Shown piece after piece: positions 1 to 10,472 of a stretch of 64,000 nt of DNA. A program made the translations under genes and the position numbers. Source of the DNA: Metellina segmentata (lineage: Eukaryota > Arthropoda > Arachnida > Araneae > Tetragnathidae); contig OX375873.1 in the NCBI GenBank assembly GCA_947359465.1, positions 134,494,899 to 134,558,898 of the forward strand, in the 5' to 3' direction. The notes below the pieces were generated by a model, which saw nothing but the letters and a program-made list of their open reading frames with translations, had not been told where the DNA came from and did not search any database. How positions within the stretch are numbered: position 1 is the stretch's first letter; each line of letters starts with the position of its first letter.

Positions 1-305
1 AGATTAGCTTCAAAAAATTACCAACAAGACGACTAGTAGTCATGTGAACTTCATCTTAAAAATTGATTTGGTTGACCGATTTGGAGCATCTTATCACCTG
101 GTTTGGCGGTATAGCACTATATAACAGTGGAAGTGTGTGGATTAGAATTTCTATACTCTGGTAACAAGAAGTGGTGCAATCGCCGAAGTCTGCTACTATC
201 AGATGTTCAATCAATGAACCAATCAGATGATCAAGCAATGGATGGTGTTTAATCGTAATAATTTGAAAAGTAATTCGGAGGCCTTCATCCCATCCTCCTC
301 GCCTT
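1..305. other. Unassigned AT-rich sequence
   Basis: No repeat terminus, splice-framed exon or protein similarity is recognisable here. The minus-strand frame crossing it runs into the palindrome array and looks like chance. Confidence 0.4.
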
Positions 306-310
306 TTGAT

Positions 311-561
311 GGTCGCCCTGACCATACGAATTGCGTTTGATTGCCGATGGTCAACCTGACCAAAGGAACTGCGCTCTGTTTTTTATGGCCACCCTGACCT
401 AATGAACGTTTTCTCTTCTCGTTTCTATGGTCACCCTGACCTAAAATAATACTGACGATATTGATGGTCATCCTGACCAAAAGAAAACTGCTGTAATTCT
501 GATGGTCACTCGGACCTAAAGAAAGGTTTTTTTCCACGATTATTGACGGTTATCTCGTCCA
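311..561. repeat. 38-bp tandem array of 3-bp-spaced palindromes
   Basis: Six units begin near 311, 349, 387, 429, 466 and 504, with a weak seventh near 546. Each unit has the core GGTCANNNTGACC or a near variant; the copy at 429 is the perfect dyad GGTCACCCTGACC. Sequence between the cores is poorly conserved. The dyad is the classic spacing of nuclear-receptor inverted repeats (IR3), but receptor binding is only inference. The array lies about 400 bp upstream of a gag-like frame, so it could be LTR enhancer repeats. Confidence 0.8.
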
Positions 562-911
562 GTGGAATGTGTCTCCAGTGTCATCCAGTGAACAACCAGT
601 TCCCGATAAAGTGTGTGTGAGCGCTATCTAAGGATATATAGTACTAAAATTAACTACAAGACATCACGTCAAGTCACGTAAGTACCTTTGTCATAGCATT
701 GGTTGTGATTAAATTTCATTGCAATTAATTTTCCAAATTCGAGTAATTTGTTAAAGTTATAACAGTGCATTTACTTGTTGGGGAAGAGTATTTCGATTTT
801 ACTACTTTTTGCAATTAAACTGAAATTTATTGTGACTGTTATTGTGGAACCATTGAGTATTATTTTTATTATTCCAATTGTGTCGATTTATGTGAAAGGT
901 TAATTTTAAAT
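562..911 (+). other. Possible LTR/leader region upstream of gag-like frame
   Basis: This is non-coding sequence between the palindrome array and the gag-like reading frame. By position it would be the LTR 3' part and untranslated leader of the retroelement, but no second LTR is visible in the window and no boundary can be fixed. Confidence 0.25.
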
Positions 912-1543
912 GTGTTTTGCATATATTTTGTAAGTTTTAAAAAAATATCATTTCTCTGGAAAGCTAGGAAGGAGGATTTGATATGTTTGGCAACGGAATT
1001 AGGAGAAGAGGTTCCTCCAGAACCTAAAATATTTCAATTGAAAAGTCTAATAGAAGGTTGTGAAATATACGATGCTAAATTTGTGGAAGATTTAGTGGTA
1101 ACTATTAGTAATGAAACAAAGGAGCTGATAGTAGCAGAAGGGAGGTTTATAGAAGCTGAGTGGAGTTAAAAATTTGCTGAAAGGAAGTGGGAAATTAGTC
1201 TTACGGTTTCTCGGACAATAGCGGAAAGGGAGTTTAGAGATGTGATAGGAGTTTTGGAAAAAGCTGAGCAAGAGTTACAAATGCAAAGAGAGAAAAGTGT
1301 AGGAAACGGCGAAACGGAAAAGGTAGAGTCTAGCGAAGATAGGGTAATTCGACCATGGGGACGAAAGGGCAGGAAAATAGGACGGGTCCTACGGAGTATC
1401 ACAACAGTGTCTCCAAAGAAATTATCAAAACGGGTTATTTGGATACCGATGGTATAGTCAAAGAGGAAACTTCGCCAGACGAGGAGCAAATAGAAATTCC
1501 AGAAGTGGAAAAAAATTATCCGAATTGTCCTTACTTGAGATAA
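912..1543 (+). pseudogene. Gag-like N-terminal remnant of an LTR retrotransposon
   Basis: The first frame (912-1169, 85 aa) contains ARKEDLICLATELGEEVP followed by LKSLIEGCEIY. I recognise this as the start of the gag/SCAN-like protein common in spider LTR retrotransposons, where a charged coiled-coil stretch follows. After the stop at 1167-1169 the charged sequence continues in broken frames: 1170-1457 (EKAEQELQMQREKSV) and 1355-1543, which is rich in Glu and Pro. No capsid core, zinc knuckle, protease or polymerase follows, so this is a 5' fragment. Family recognition is from memory; the stop codons and frame changes are seen directly. Confidence 0.5.
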
Positions 1544-2123
1544 GTCACGAGGATTTTAAAAGGGGTCAACGAAATAGTGAGGGTTTGAAGGAGATGTTTG
1601 GATTTGTGGAAGGGAGTGTCTTCTGTAATTAATTATGTGCTGTAATTTTAAATGTCGTTTTAATTACCTTCAAGCCACTCGCCACGTAAACTATACCCAC
1701 GACGTTACAGTGTCTTCTACCATCCAGTCAAGCAATCCGATGGTGACAGTTCTTTTTCTCTCTGCAAACAAAAGTTCTGTGCTACAAGTTTTGGTAGTAT
1801 GGCCCTGGGCACATAAAAAGGTTACTGCTACCTACTCTACTTTTATATCTCCTCTATGGATTTAACTCCAACTGTACAGAAACGTGGAGGCTTTATAAAC
1901 TGTTACCACTATCTCCCCACGCAGTTTCGTAAAATTGAATAAAAACGTAAGAAATAAATTACTCAACTTTTACACCCTTGAATTGAAAGATCTTTTTCAA
2001 TTTCCGATTGAAAATAATTCTTTTAAGCAATCATTTTGTTCGGGTTCAAATGTTTATTTTTAATCATCCACGAAGAGACGGGTATGTAGTTTCGAAATTA
2101 CGTCTCGCTGAAGCAATTGAGAG
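1544..2123. other. Unassigned, possibly retroelement debris
   Basis: Only short frames (for example 1635-1865, plus) without recognisable motifs. It may continue the decayed element upstream, but nothing supports a specific call. Confidence 0.3.
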
Positions 2124-2172
2124 AGGTATTGGTGACGGTCCGGAATCAATCCCCGAAGGAAAAGACGAAATA
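2124..2172 (-). mobile_element. SINE body fragment
   Basis: A short match to the shared SINE body (the segment reading GGTGACGGTCCGGAATCAAT) that recurs in fuller copies such as 40549-40846. The ends are truncated. Confidence 0.6.
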
Positions 2173-2449
2173 ATTAGTTATTATTTTTTTGACAAGGAAT
2201 GTTATAACTTTTAAATACACTACCAAAAATTAAACACGAATGGTAAAATGCGTAAAAAACGTTAAGTACAGCTTTGATTGACACGAAATGCGTCAGGAAA
2301 GTAGCAAATAGGTCTATGCATGAAACAAAACAAAGAATTAAATAAAAAGATGAAAACAATATTGAATTTTAATAAATTATAAGATGAAGTCATTTCGGAG
2401 TCATTAACAAAATGATGTTTAAATCCAAAACAAATAAACAAAACCGAGA

Positions 2450-2935
2450 TTAATAGGGCATGTGACCACCCCTCATCCTCATACAAAGTTTACAGCGTAT
2501 GACCATGCCTTCCATGAGGTGATAAACCACCCCAGAGTCAAGTAATTGCCATTCTTCCTGCAGAGCAGTTTGCAACTCTGGGAGAGTACCTGGGGGGGGG
2601 GGGTAGGAAACGTGCAGACGCGGCACGGCCGACGGCATTCCAAAGATTTTCAATGGAATTAAAGTCTGGCGAGTACGCCGGCCGAACCATGCGTGCAATC
2701 CCCTCACTTTCCAGGTAGTCGTCGACGATAGCAGCTCTTTGGGGACGCATATTATGATCCATTAAAACGAAAGAAGGACCAACTGCTGCAGAGTAAATCA
2801 CACAGTGGGTTCTAGGACTTATTCTGCTACCGGACAGCCGTCACAGAACAATGCATGATGCTCGATGATGTTTTGGGGCAATTGAGTGTGCCGTGGTTTC
2901 TCTAGACCCTTACACGTTTGTCATCTGGACAGGGG
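2450..2935 (-). pseudogene. Tc1-like transposase, C-terminal pseudogene
   Basis: Minus-strand frames 2801-2538 and 2707-2450 together give the 3' part of a Tc1/mariner transposase. The segment FVLMDHNMRPQ sits where Tc1 proteins carry the second catalytic Asp in a DN.RPH motif; here the Asp remains but its neighbours are altered. SPDFNSIENLW matches the region carrying the final Glu. The frame then breaks in a run of about ten C (minus strand) near 2591-2600 and continues in another frame to MRGGHMPY and a stop. Sequence upstream of 2801 to about 2935 shows only broken remnants of the catalytic core. The HTH half is missing and SINE sequence abuts it. Confidence 0.75.
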
Positions 2936-3165
2936 AAAGATCCCAAGGGAAAGAACCGAGGACAACACCACGTAATTTTGAACCACGGTCAGATGACGAG
3001 GTCACACCTGGGCGGTCTTCTCACTCTCCAAACTTCCACACCACACCAACGTGAGGACATTTGAGGTTACGACAGATTGAACATGCGCCATACCCCATTG
3101 AACTCGAAACCCTCCGGTTGGTAATCCGTTACTTTCCAACCGCGCTACCGCAGCCCCAGAATGGA
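2936..3165 (-). mobile_element. SINE-B copy (tail missing)
   Basis: The body contains TTTTGAACCACGGTCAGATG and CACTCTCCAAACTTCCACAC. On the minus strand the tRNA-like head (GAAACCCTCCGGTTGGTAAT region, about 3100-3160) comes first. The 3' tail seen in complete copies is absent because it joins Tc1 debris at 2935. Confidence 0.75.
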
Positions 3166-3294
3166 ATGAGAAACATTGAAGAAATCAGCGCAGGAAAGAA
3201 AATACGAACTAAAAAATAGGTTTACCTTCAAAGAATGCCAAAATCGCCACTGAACAAGGGAATGGGGTTAAATTGAAGATGTTCATAGCATAAA

Positions 3295-3552
3295 TCTGTG
3301 CTCAAATGGCAAAATGTTATAGGTCATTTTTTATTTTTCGTGATAGCAATTTTAAGATTCAAGATTCAACATGTGGTTCTGTGGTTTTTGACTTATATTA
3401 CATTTTTCCACCTTCGTTTTCTTATAAACTGAAAGAGAAAGACGTATGAAATTTTGCCACCTTCTTAACATTAACAAACCAGACTCCAGAATGGTACTTA
3501 CTCAATTTTTTGGGAAAAGTGACTTATAATATTTTGCCATCTGAGCACAGAA
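3295..3552. mobile_element. Short MITE with about 35-bp terminal inverted repeats
   Basis: The left end TCTGTGCTCAAATGGCAAAA is matched in reverse complement at the right end (TCTGTGCTCAGATGGCAAAA), and similarity continues through a TTATAGGTCA-type block. Total length is about 258 bp with no coding sequence. The superfamily cannot be assigned because flanking duplications are unclear. Confidence 0.65.
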
Positions 3553-4764
3553 ATGTGGTAACATGACTGGTGATGGTGATGTTTCATTGCACTCGGAACC
3601 TACAGCACAGAGATACATTTAAAAAATTCCTTTTGAGCAAATGATAGTATGATCCTATCTCATACATTACATGATGATGCTAAAACAAAAGACATTTTAT
3701 GAAATAAGAAATTTTTTCAATTTCGAATATAATATTTCTTAGGAAGATTAAAAACATTCTAATGCGGATCTCGCGTGTAACCGAAATATAATCAACTTAT
3801 TTAATTTGCAAGATTAAATTTTCTGCGGTTAGACACGGAGGTACGCATTCATCATGGAATCCCTCCATCTTTGTCTTGATTCGTTTCCATGTGGAAACAA
3901 ACGAGTTTCGTAAAAATATTAAATTGCTCATTCGTCAAACACGAAAATTTCGAATTCTTATTACTCTTTTAAGATCAAAGAGTTAAATTAAAAAAAAAAT
4001 TCATTCCAAGTTACAATCCAACTCTTATCGATTTGTATCAATTGTGTGCTACAGAATTCCTTATATTCCAATAGAACAGAAAATACATTTGAGTAGTCAT
4101 AGGTTAATTCGAACTTTAACTATGACCTCATTTGTTCAGAAATGTTTCATCTCATTTTATTTGTTATGACATGGTGGATGACGTGACCAAATATTAGATT
4201 GGGCTTTGTATTTTTTTAATTAACTGGAGCAACGCAACGGGTTATTCCAAAACATTAGAATCGCCATTGAATTATGTGTCAGTCGTGTTATTATCAGATA
4301 AATGATAAAAGTGAGTCGTTGATACATTCTAAGAAGTGTGAAAACAATTTCTCATACATTTAATTGAAATTTTATGAAATTTACGCAATCTATTAGAACA
4401 ATGAAGGCTGAAAAATTTAGAGAGGGCAAGAAATAACTTTCACACTTTCTAGGATCTGTAGGTAAATAGAATAAACGGAATTGGACCAAATTCGGTATTG
4501 AGACTATTGAGGACTTAGGGAGATGTATTACGAGGAAAATAAAAAATAAAAAGATTTTCTTTCCAAACGTCGTTGATAAGGGAAAATTTGTCGCTGTTGA
4601 AGTAGAAAATAGTCGACCATTTGCAGTATCTTACAAGATGTATCATACTTCTATATGATTTGCATTAAACGGGAGGTAAAATGGATTATGAAAAAGTTTC
4701 GACTGCAAAAGCAGCAATCATGCCACTAATTCTATCTGAATATGTGACGCGTTACACTTAAAAA
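3553..4764. other. Unassigned AT-rich intergenic sequence
   Basis: No open frame, repeat boundary or recognisable family could be supported in this stretch. Confidence 0.4.
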
Positions 4765-4983
4765 CAACTCGTAATTTTGAATCATGGTCAGATGATGCTC
4801 ACTTGAGCTGACACCCCATTCTCCAAACTTCCACGCCAAGGGAATGATGTTTCAGGCCACGACAGATTTAACGTGCATTAGCCTCCACTTACACAATGGT
4901 TTTGGGTTGGATTGAGTTTCGAACTTGCAAACCTCCGGTTGCTAATACGCTAATCTTTCAACCGGGCTACCTCGGCTCCAAGA
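4765..4983 (-). mobile_element. SINE-B copy
   Basis: The minus strand reads a tRNA-like head (AACCGGAGGTTTGCAAGTTC, about 4930-4980), then the LINE-like or unique body with the CTCGTAATTTTGAATCATGG block. It lacks the distal tail. Confidence 0.75.
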
Positions 4984-5374
4984 TTTTATAGGCTGAAAAA
5001 TCAAAACTGATTCGAAGTCATGTTGAGAAAAGTGCGTGTTGCAAGTTAGGTAGATAGGTACAGCGGCCCCATCATGAAAATGGAATAGCATTTATTTTAA
5101 ATAAAAAAGGAAATATTAGCGATCTTATATAATAACTTGGGTTACAATTAGTACCGAATAAAGAGATACCTGATTGGCTGTAAATGTTATCCATATGCAT
5201 TACTCAAAAATTAACCACTCTGGCAAAAAATATACAAAACCATATAAATCTGCTTCAGCCACTCTTAACGTAACTACTTGCGAAATATCGCTATACTCCA
5301 GTTTGTTATATTTTAACTATTTATTTCTTACGAATGAGCATCCTCTAGGAATATCTGGTATCCATATCTGACGC
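4984..5374. other. Unassigned
   Basis: A short plus-strand frame at 5174-5371 has no recognisable feature. Nothing else seen. Confidence 0.35.
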
Positions 5375-5690
5375 GTCGGATAACCCTATTCGGAGGGCCG
5401 TATTGGGCCGTGTAAGCCAACTTGGAAGAGCGTATAAGGTCTGTGGACCAGTTAACCTGTTCGGAGGGCCGTATCTCACCTACGGCCCTGATAAAAAAAC
5501 ATTTTGAAGACTGTATCTCATCTGCGGACCAGTTATACCTATCCGAAGGGCAGAATCTGGCCTACGAGGTGGACAAAGACATTTAGAAGGCTGTATTTGG
5601 TCTGTGTGCTAGGTAAATCTGTTGGCAGTATTTGGAATGCAGGACGGTTATACCTGGCCCGAATCTGGTCTACTGGTCTGAGATAAATAT
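5375..5690. repeat. Degenerate tandem repeat with CGGAGGGCCGTAT units
   Basis: Loosely repeated units share CGGAGGGCCGTAT, TCTGTGGACCAGTTA and ATACCT-type words (for example near 5391, 5431, 5460, 5525 and 5600). The spacing is irregular. It is locally more GC-rich than its surroundings and not convincingly coding. Confidence 0.5.
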
Positions 5691-6142
5691 ATTCGCTGCT
5701 ACTTAACTATCTTACGCGTCCTCTATCTTAGGCTAGTTAAAATTGACACCCTAAGAGCTACTTCTCACTAGCTAAAAACCCATTTACCCTTTAGCACCAT
5801 CAAAACAAACGTTCCTTACCTTGGATTACAATGTGTAGCGTCCCCTTTAATCAGAAATTTCATAAAAATGTATTGATATGAAAAATTAAGGCTAGCGCCA
5901 TTTTGAGTTCACTTTAAACTTCAAAGCAGTATACTGATGGTGATGCTCACTGAAAACAACATCGGATGTATCATCATATGAGCTGAATTAAATTGCATTG
6001 ATAGTATATCGCGCTTTCATTGCTGCAATAAAATGTACCATATGCATTTAAAGGTATTATTTGAACATTAATTATATTTGAAAGGCTACTTTCCAAAACC
6101 AGCTATCTTCCAAATCAAGTTTCTAGGAAAATCGAGATTCCT
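5691..6142. other. Unassigned
   Basis: No feature can be supported here. Confidence 0.35.
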
Positions 6143-6756
6143 GTATATGTTACCGCTAAAGCTCGAAAGCCGTTAATGTGCACATTACATAGCTAATCTG
6201 TAGATTAACTTATTTGTTCTGTTAACGTGCGGAATCGAGAGTTTTCCGCATTTAATCTAGGTAATGTGCACATTAACGGCTTCCGTATCGTTAAAGTTCA
6301 AAAGTTTGTTTCTCTCATTTCCTTTCCCTATACGTTCCCTCTCTCCCTCTACTTTTTTGAGTTTGGTTTCGCCTGTTTCTCTCATTTCCTTTCCCCACAC
6401 TTTCCCCTATACCTCCACTTTAGTTTTTTAATTGATTGATCATTGATTCTATCAACTAATTTTTTGATGTTTGATTGTATTAACTTGAATCTTTAGACAT
6501 CGAAAAATAAATAAATAACATTATGTTAATTTAAGAGTACAGAAACGTTGCCGTTGTTCCAGCAAAGATCTTATTTTCATTTTAATGAGTGCTTAGTAGG
6601 TAATGTGCAGATTATATAGGTAATTTGCAGATTACCTAGGTAATTTGAGAAATGAAACAATTTTTGCCACTTTAACGGATCACCCTATTTAGTCTGCACA
6701 TTACCTAGATAATCTGTAGAATAACTGATTACTGTACTTTAGCGGTAACATATATA
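6143..6756. mobile_element. MITE with internal palindromic repeats
   Basis: Outer ends TATATGTTACCGCTAAAG (left) and CTTTAGCGGTAACATATA (right) are perfect inverted repeats. Inside are several copies of GTAATGTGCACATTA/GTAATGTGCAGATTA words in both orientations, including a pair bracketing 6168-6285. TA-rich flanks would suit a Tc1/mariner-type MITE, but the target duplication is ambiguous. Confidence 0.7.
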
Positions 6757-7394
6757 ATTCTTAAAATATATGAGCAATCATAATTTACTGGTTCCTTGTT
6801 AAATTAGCGATTACACTAGCTAATATTTTCATCACCAAATGCTGTTTGGAAATGCTGCCATATCGAACGATCTTCCACTTGCCGCAAGTGACGATACATG
6901 TGACAAAAATACTAAGTGTTACCATATTCCAAAACTATCACTAACCAGCGATGGTAATTATTGCCTCCCGGCGATGGTCCGTGTCTAACACTGTCTGAGT
7001 CTAACGGTCTTGAGTCTTAACACTGTCGCAGAAATAAAAGTGTGGAAATCTGCCCTTCACTTGTACTCTACGTCAAGTTACAAATGAGCCCCAGTTTAAT
7101 AATTTCTATCGAATCCAAGTTTATAAATACACTCATGTCTAAAATTATCTTTACATACCTAAAAATAATTATATTCCATGAAATAAACAATCGATGTTAT
7201 CCATTTTTGCAGGGAATGTGTGAAATACAAGAATAATTAGAATTATTCAATCAAAAGTGTTCAAACGGTTTCTGATATGCAAATCAAGGCGTTACGTTAT
7301 CCGACGGTGAATCGAGCGCTTTGCGCAAAGTGAATATCTGAGTGAATTTCTGCAAGAGAGCGTTTGAGTTCAGTGTGTAAGGAAACGGTTTGTT
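6757..7394. other. Unassigned sequence upstream of Tc1 pseudogene
   Basis: Contains GTCTAAC-type direct repeats near 6985-7025 and the probable 5' flank of the Tc1 copy from about 7250. No terminal inverted repeat pair could be identified. Confidence 0.35.
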
Positions 7395-8245
7395 ATGGCC
7401 TCCGAAGTATCATTTGGAATAATCTGTGAAGTGGCGCATTATCATCCGTTTAGAAGCAGGGCAGACAATCATGGAAGCAGCAAGATGTATGAATAATTCA
7501 CGACAGACAGTCTCTGCGCTATGGAACCAATTTCAGAACTCTGGAACTGTTGTAAGGAGGTCTGGACAAGGTTGTAAACGTATAACAACTGCTTATCAAG
7601 ATAGATATATGGCAATAACTGCCCGTCGTAACAGGAAGTCTACTGCTCGGCAGTCAAGTTCAGAGCTTGCAGCCACCACAGAAACTGTTGTTCCATGGCA
7701 AACTATATACTGAAGGACTAATGAAAAAAGCCTCTATGCCAGAAAGCGAAGGTTATGTGTGACATTGTCTTCACAACACAAGACTTATCGCTTTAATTGG
7801 TGCAAAGATCATCAAAACTGGAGTCAACGCCAAAGTACCCATGTTCAGTTTACTGATGAGTCTATGTTTAGTTTAACATCTGATTCCAAGCGTTTTCACA
7901 CCTGGAGAGAGACAGGAACGCGAAATCTTCTTCCGAACATTATGGAATGTGACTGTTTTGGTAGTGCAGGTGTGATGGAATGGGGTGGAATAATGATCGA
8001 TGGACGAAGCTCCTGCATGTTTTTAAAAGAGGATCTGTGACCGGCCAGGGATATCAGGATGAGGTCTTAAAACGTTAAGCAAGACTTTTCAGTAGAGCAT
8101 ATGGATCCGATTTTCTTTTTATGGACGATTATGCTCGTTAACATCGAGCAAACGTCGTTGACGAATTCCTTGAAAATTAAGCCATTGAGCAAATAACGTG
8201 ACCAGCAAAATCTCCTGATCTGAACCAACGACTCCTATAACTAAA
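7395..8245 (+). pseudogene. Tc1-like transposase pseudogene
   Basis: A nearly full-length but frame-shifted Tc1/mariner transposase. It probably starts at ATG 7395 (MASEVSF) and shifts into frame 7426-7713, which reads MKWRIIIRLEAGQTIMEAA, the N-terminal helix-turn-helix. The 7759-8040 frame holds HVQFTDESMFSLT with the first catalytic Asp, then GVMEWGGIMIDGRS. Near 8110 FLFMDDYAR corresponds to the second catalytic Asp, and around 8205 PAKSPDLNQ precedes the expected Glu. There are several stops and at least three frameshifts, so it is inactive. Closest relatives would be DD34E Tc1 elements; this is recognised by motif, not by search. Confidence 0.8.
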
Positions 8246-8630
8246 GGCCCGATTACGATTACCAGTTTACTTGATGACGTATTGCATGTAGACACAAGCG
8301 CATATTTCTATGATTTCCAGTATTGACGATTTATTGCTTTTGGCGGTATACTTTCCTACCTATTAACGCTAATGTAAAGGGGAAAGGCTTACAAAAGACT
8401 GGCGAATTGGCGCATTCCGAATAAGTCTTCAGAGTTTTCGTCGCATCAGATGGACGTGTGTTTTGTTTGATGTTTATAGTTTGCAGAATATAAGAATCAG
8501 TTACTATTTTGAATTTCATACGCATTAGCAATGTGTGTGTGTTGTCCCATTCTGTATAGGCAGTAATATCTCTGAAGATAAAAAAAAACTGTTAATAAAA
8601 TTCAAACAGACGCAAGTTTACGAAAAAAAA
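8246..8630. other. Unassigned
   Basis: No feature supported; it ends in an A-rich stretch before the possible start codon at 8631. Confidence 0.3.
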
Positions 8631-9245
8631 ATGGTTGACAGCGATTCTCGAGATCTTATTGTGAAAAACAATTATCGGTAAGTAATTCAATTGATATTGC
8701 TTTCAGAAACTTATTCTTCATTTCATAATGGTTAGAACAAATGAACCTTAATAAAAGTATATATTGGACTCATTAATTATTATTTAATCATTGAGATTAC
8801 ATATGGAAATTATGTGACAGTAAAATTAAATAATCATGTGTTCACTTACTGTATTTAATAATGATCTCGTTTACACAATTAATACAAATATATACCTGTA
8901 CAAAATACAAATAAAATAATTTAATAGGTTGAGTTAATTGTATTGTTTTAATACAATAATTTTAAACAAATAATAAAAACTCTATCTTGAAAATTTAAGT
9001 AACAATGTATAGTTAAAATGATTTTGCTGAGAAGTAGTATGTATCATTAACACTAATATTTTTGAAACACAATACTGCTATTATTTTGAAATGCAAGTAA
9101 ATTTGATAAGAAATATTGATTTGTACAATATTTTAATTCCATTTTTTAGGAAAGAACAAGAAACATTATCTACAGCTATAGCAGAGAGCTTAGAATTTGC
9201 TAAGGTCTATAAATCAAAGTTCTCTCTCAATTTCAATCTTTAACA
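8631..9245 (+). CDS. Possible two-exon gene fragment, unidentified
   Basis: ATG at 8631 opens a 47-nt frame (MVDSDSRDLIVKNNY) that ends exactly at a strong donor, CG|GTAAGT (intron start 8678). An acceptor with a pyrimidine run, TTTTTTAG, ends at 9149, and the next exon continues the frame as KEQETLSTAIAESLEFAK, reaching a stop near 9241. The joined product would be about 46 aa. A further donor after 9204 (AAG|GTCTAT) is weak and does not give an open frame into 9275. The frame-preserving splice sites are the main support. No family is recognised. It could equally be chance or a decayed gene. Confidence 0.3.
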
Positions 9246-9274
9246 TAACTATCATTTTGTACATCTCAAAGCAG

Positions 9275-9560
9275 ATTGGATAAATATTCGACTCTTTTGG
9301 ATATGAAAAGTGACATTATTTTGGCACACATTGAACTGCCACATCCAAAAATAATATCTTCTGTTTGCATTAAAAGTGATTTGGAAATAACAACATTTTA
9401 TAAGAATACAATATTAAAGTATTTAGGCAAGCACAGGTTTCCTTCTATTGTCCACGATTTAAATTCTGTTCACGAAATATTATGTGTTAACGCCTCATTC
9501 GGAATTGTAAAACAATTGTACTTAATTCATGTTATTTTCTGTAATCGCACCCAATATTTA
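9275..9560 (+). CDS. Possible exon or pseudogene piece, unidentified
   Basis: After an AG at 9273-9274, the frame starting at 9276 stays open for about 95 codons before entering a MITE at 9570. Composition is plausible for protein (HIELPHPKIISSVCIKSD, then KYLGKHRFPSIVHDLNSVH), but it has no motif I recognise. Only the part before 9570 can be host sequence because the rest is MITE. Phase does not match the upstream exon pair. Confidence 0.25.
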
Positions 9561-9569
9561 ATATTCCAA

Positions 9570-10001
9570 GGCCCGGTGCACACATCCGGTTTTCCAAAGT
9601 GCGGCGCCGCTGTCGCAACGCAAGTGCGGTCTGAGATACATTAGATCCAATGGAGCAGTGCACACATGCCTCCAGCGCCGCTGGGGCGACCCACAACTTG
9701 AGTGTAATTTGAACCGCAATTCTCCACGGTGCCGCATATAAGTCTCCGTTCTGAAGTACCTTGTTTTCATAAACAAATGGAATACAAATAATAATTAATA
9801 AATGGTTGCATTCAGTAGTCTATTTTGTTTCAAAATATACTTTTTTAACACCAAGTAAGCGAAATAAACACATTTTCTTTCATAGAATATTTGTCGCTAA
9901 TGGCGCGAAATGAGAATTTGCGTCATTTCACGGTTATATGTGCATAGTTGGGCTTCCGCAACGGCTCCGCGCATTGAAAAACCGGATGTGTGCACCGGGC
10001 C
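9570..10001. mobile_element. PIF/Harbinger-type MITE, copy 1
   Basis: Terminal inverted repeats begin GGCCCGGTGCACACATCCGG at 9570 and end with its reverse complement at 10001, with an extended palindromic interior. The right flank is TTA; the left is CAA, a probably decayed TTA duplication. Two other copies (10049-10472 and 52259-52710) have clear TTA on both sides. Length is 432 bp, non-coding. Confidence 0.8.
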
Positions 10002-10048
10002 TTAATTGTATCAGAATTCATGCATTGTCATCAATGGATGTTCATTTA

Positions 10049-10472
10049 GGCCGGTGCACACATCCGGTTTTTCAAAGTGTACCTTTAAGGCATCGAAGTC
10101 CAAGTGTGCATACAAAACCGTGAAATGACGCAAGTTCTCATTCTGCGTCATTTGCGATAAATATTCTATCGAAGAAAACGTGTCTCTTACTTGGTGTAAA
10201 AAAATATATTTTGTAACAAAATAGACGTTACTGTGTACAACCATGAATTAATTATTATTTATATTCCATTTATATATGAAAACAAGGTACTTCAGAACAA
10301 AGAAGCGTTTGCGGTGAACTGCGGTACAAATTGCACGCAAGTTGGACGTGCGTCGCAGCAGCGGCGCCGGAGGCATGTGTGCACTGCTCCATTGGATCTA
10401 ATGTATCTCAGACCGCACTTGCGTTGCGGCAGCAGCGCCGCACGTTGAAAAACCGGATCTGTGCACCGGGCC
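10049..10472. mobile_element. PIF/Harbinger-type MITE, copy 2
   Basis: It has the same terminal repeats as copy 1, with TTA immediately left (10046-10048) and right (10473-10475). It lies only 47 bp from copy 1 and in the same family, so the two form a close pair. Length is 424 bp. Confidence 0.85.

Noticed and set aside
9558..10448. Short frames on both strands around 9.6-10.4 kb
   Set aside because: They lie in the palindromic PIF/Harbinger-type MITEs and mirror each other.
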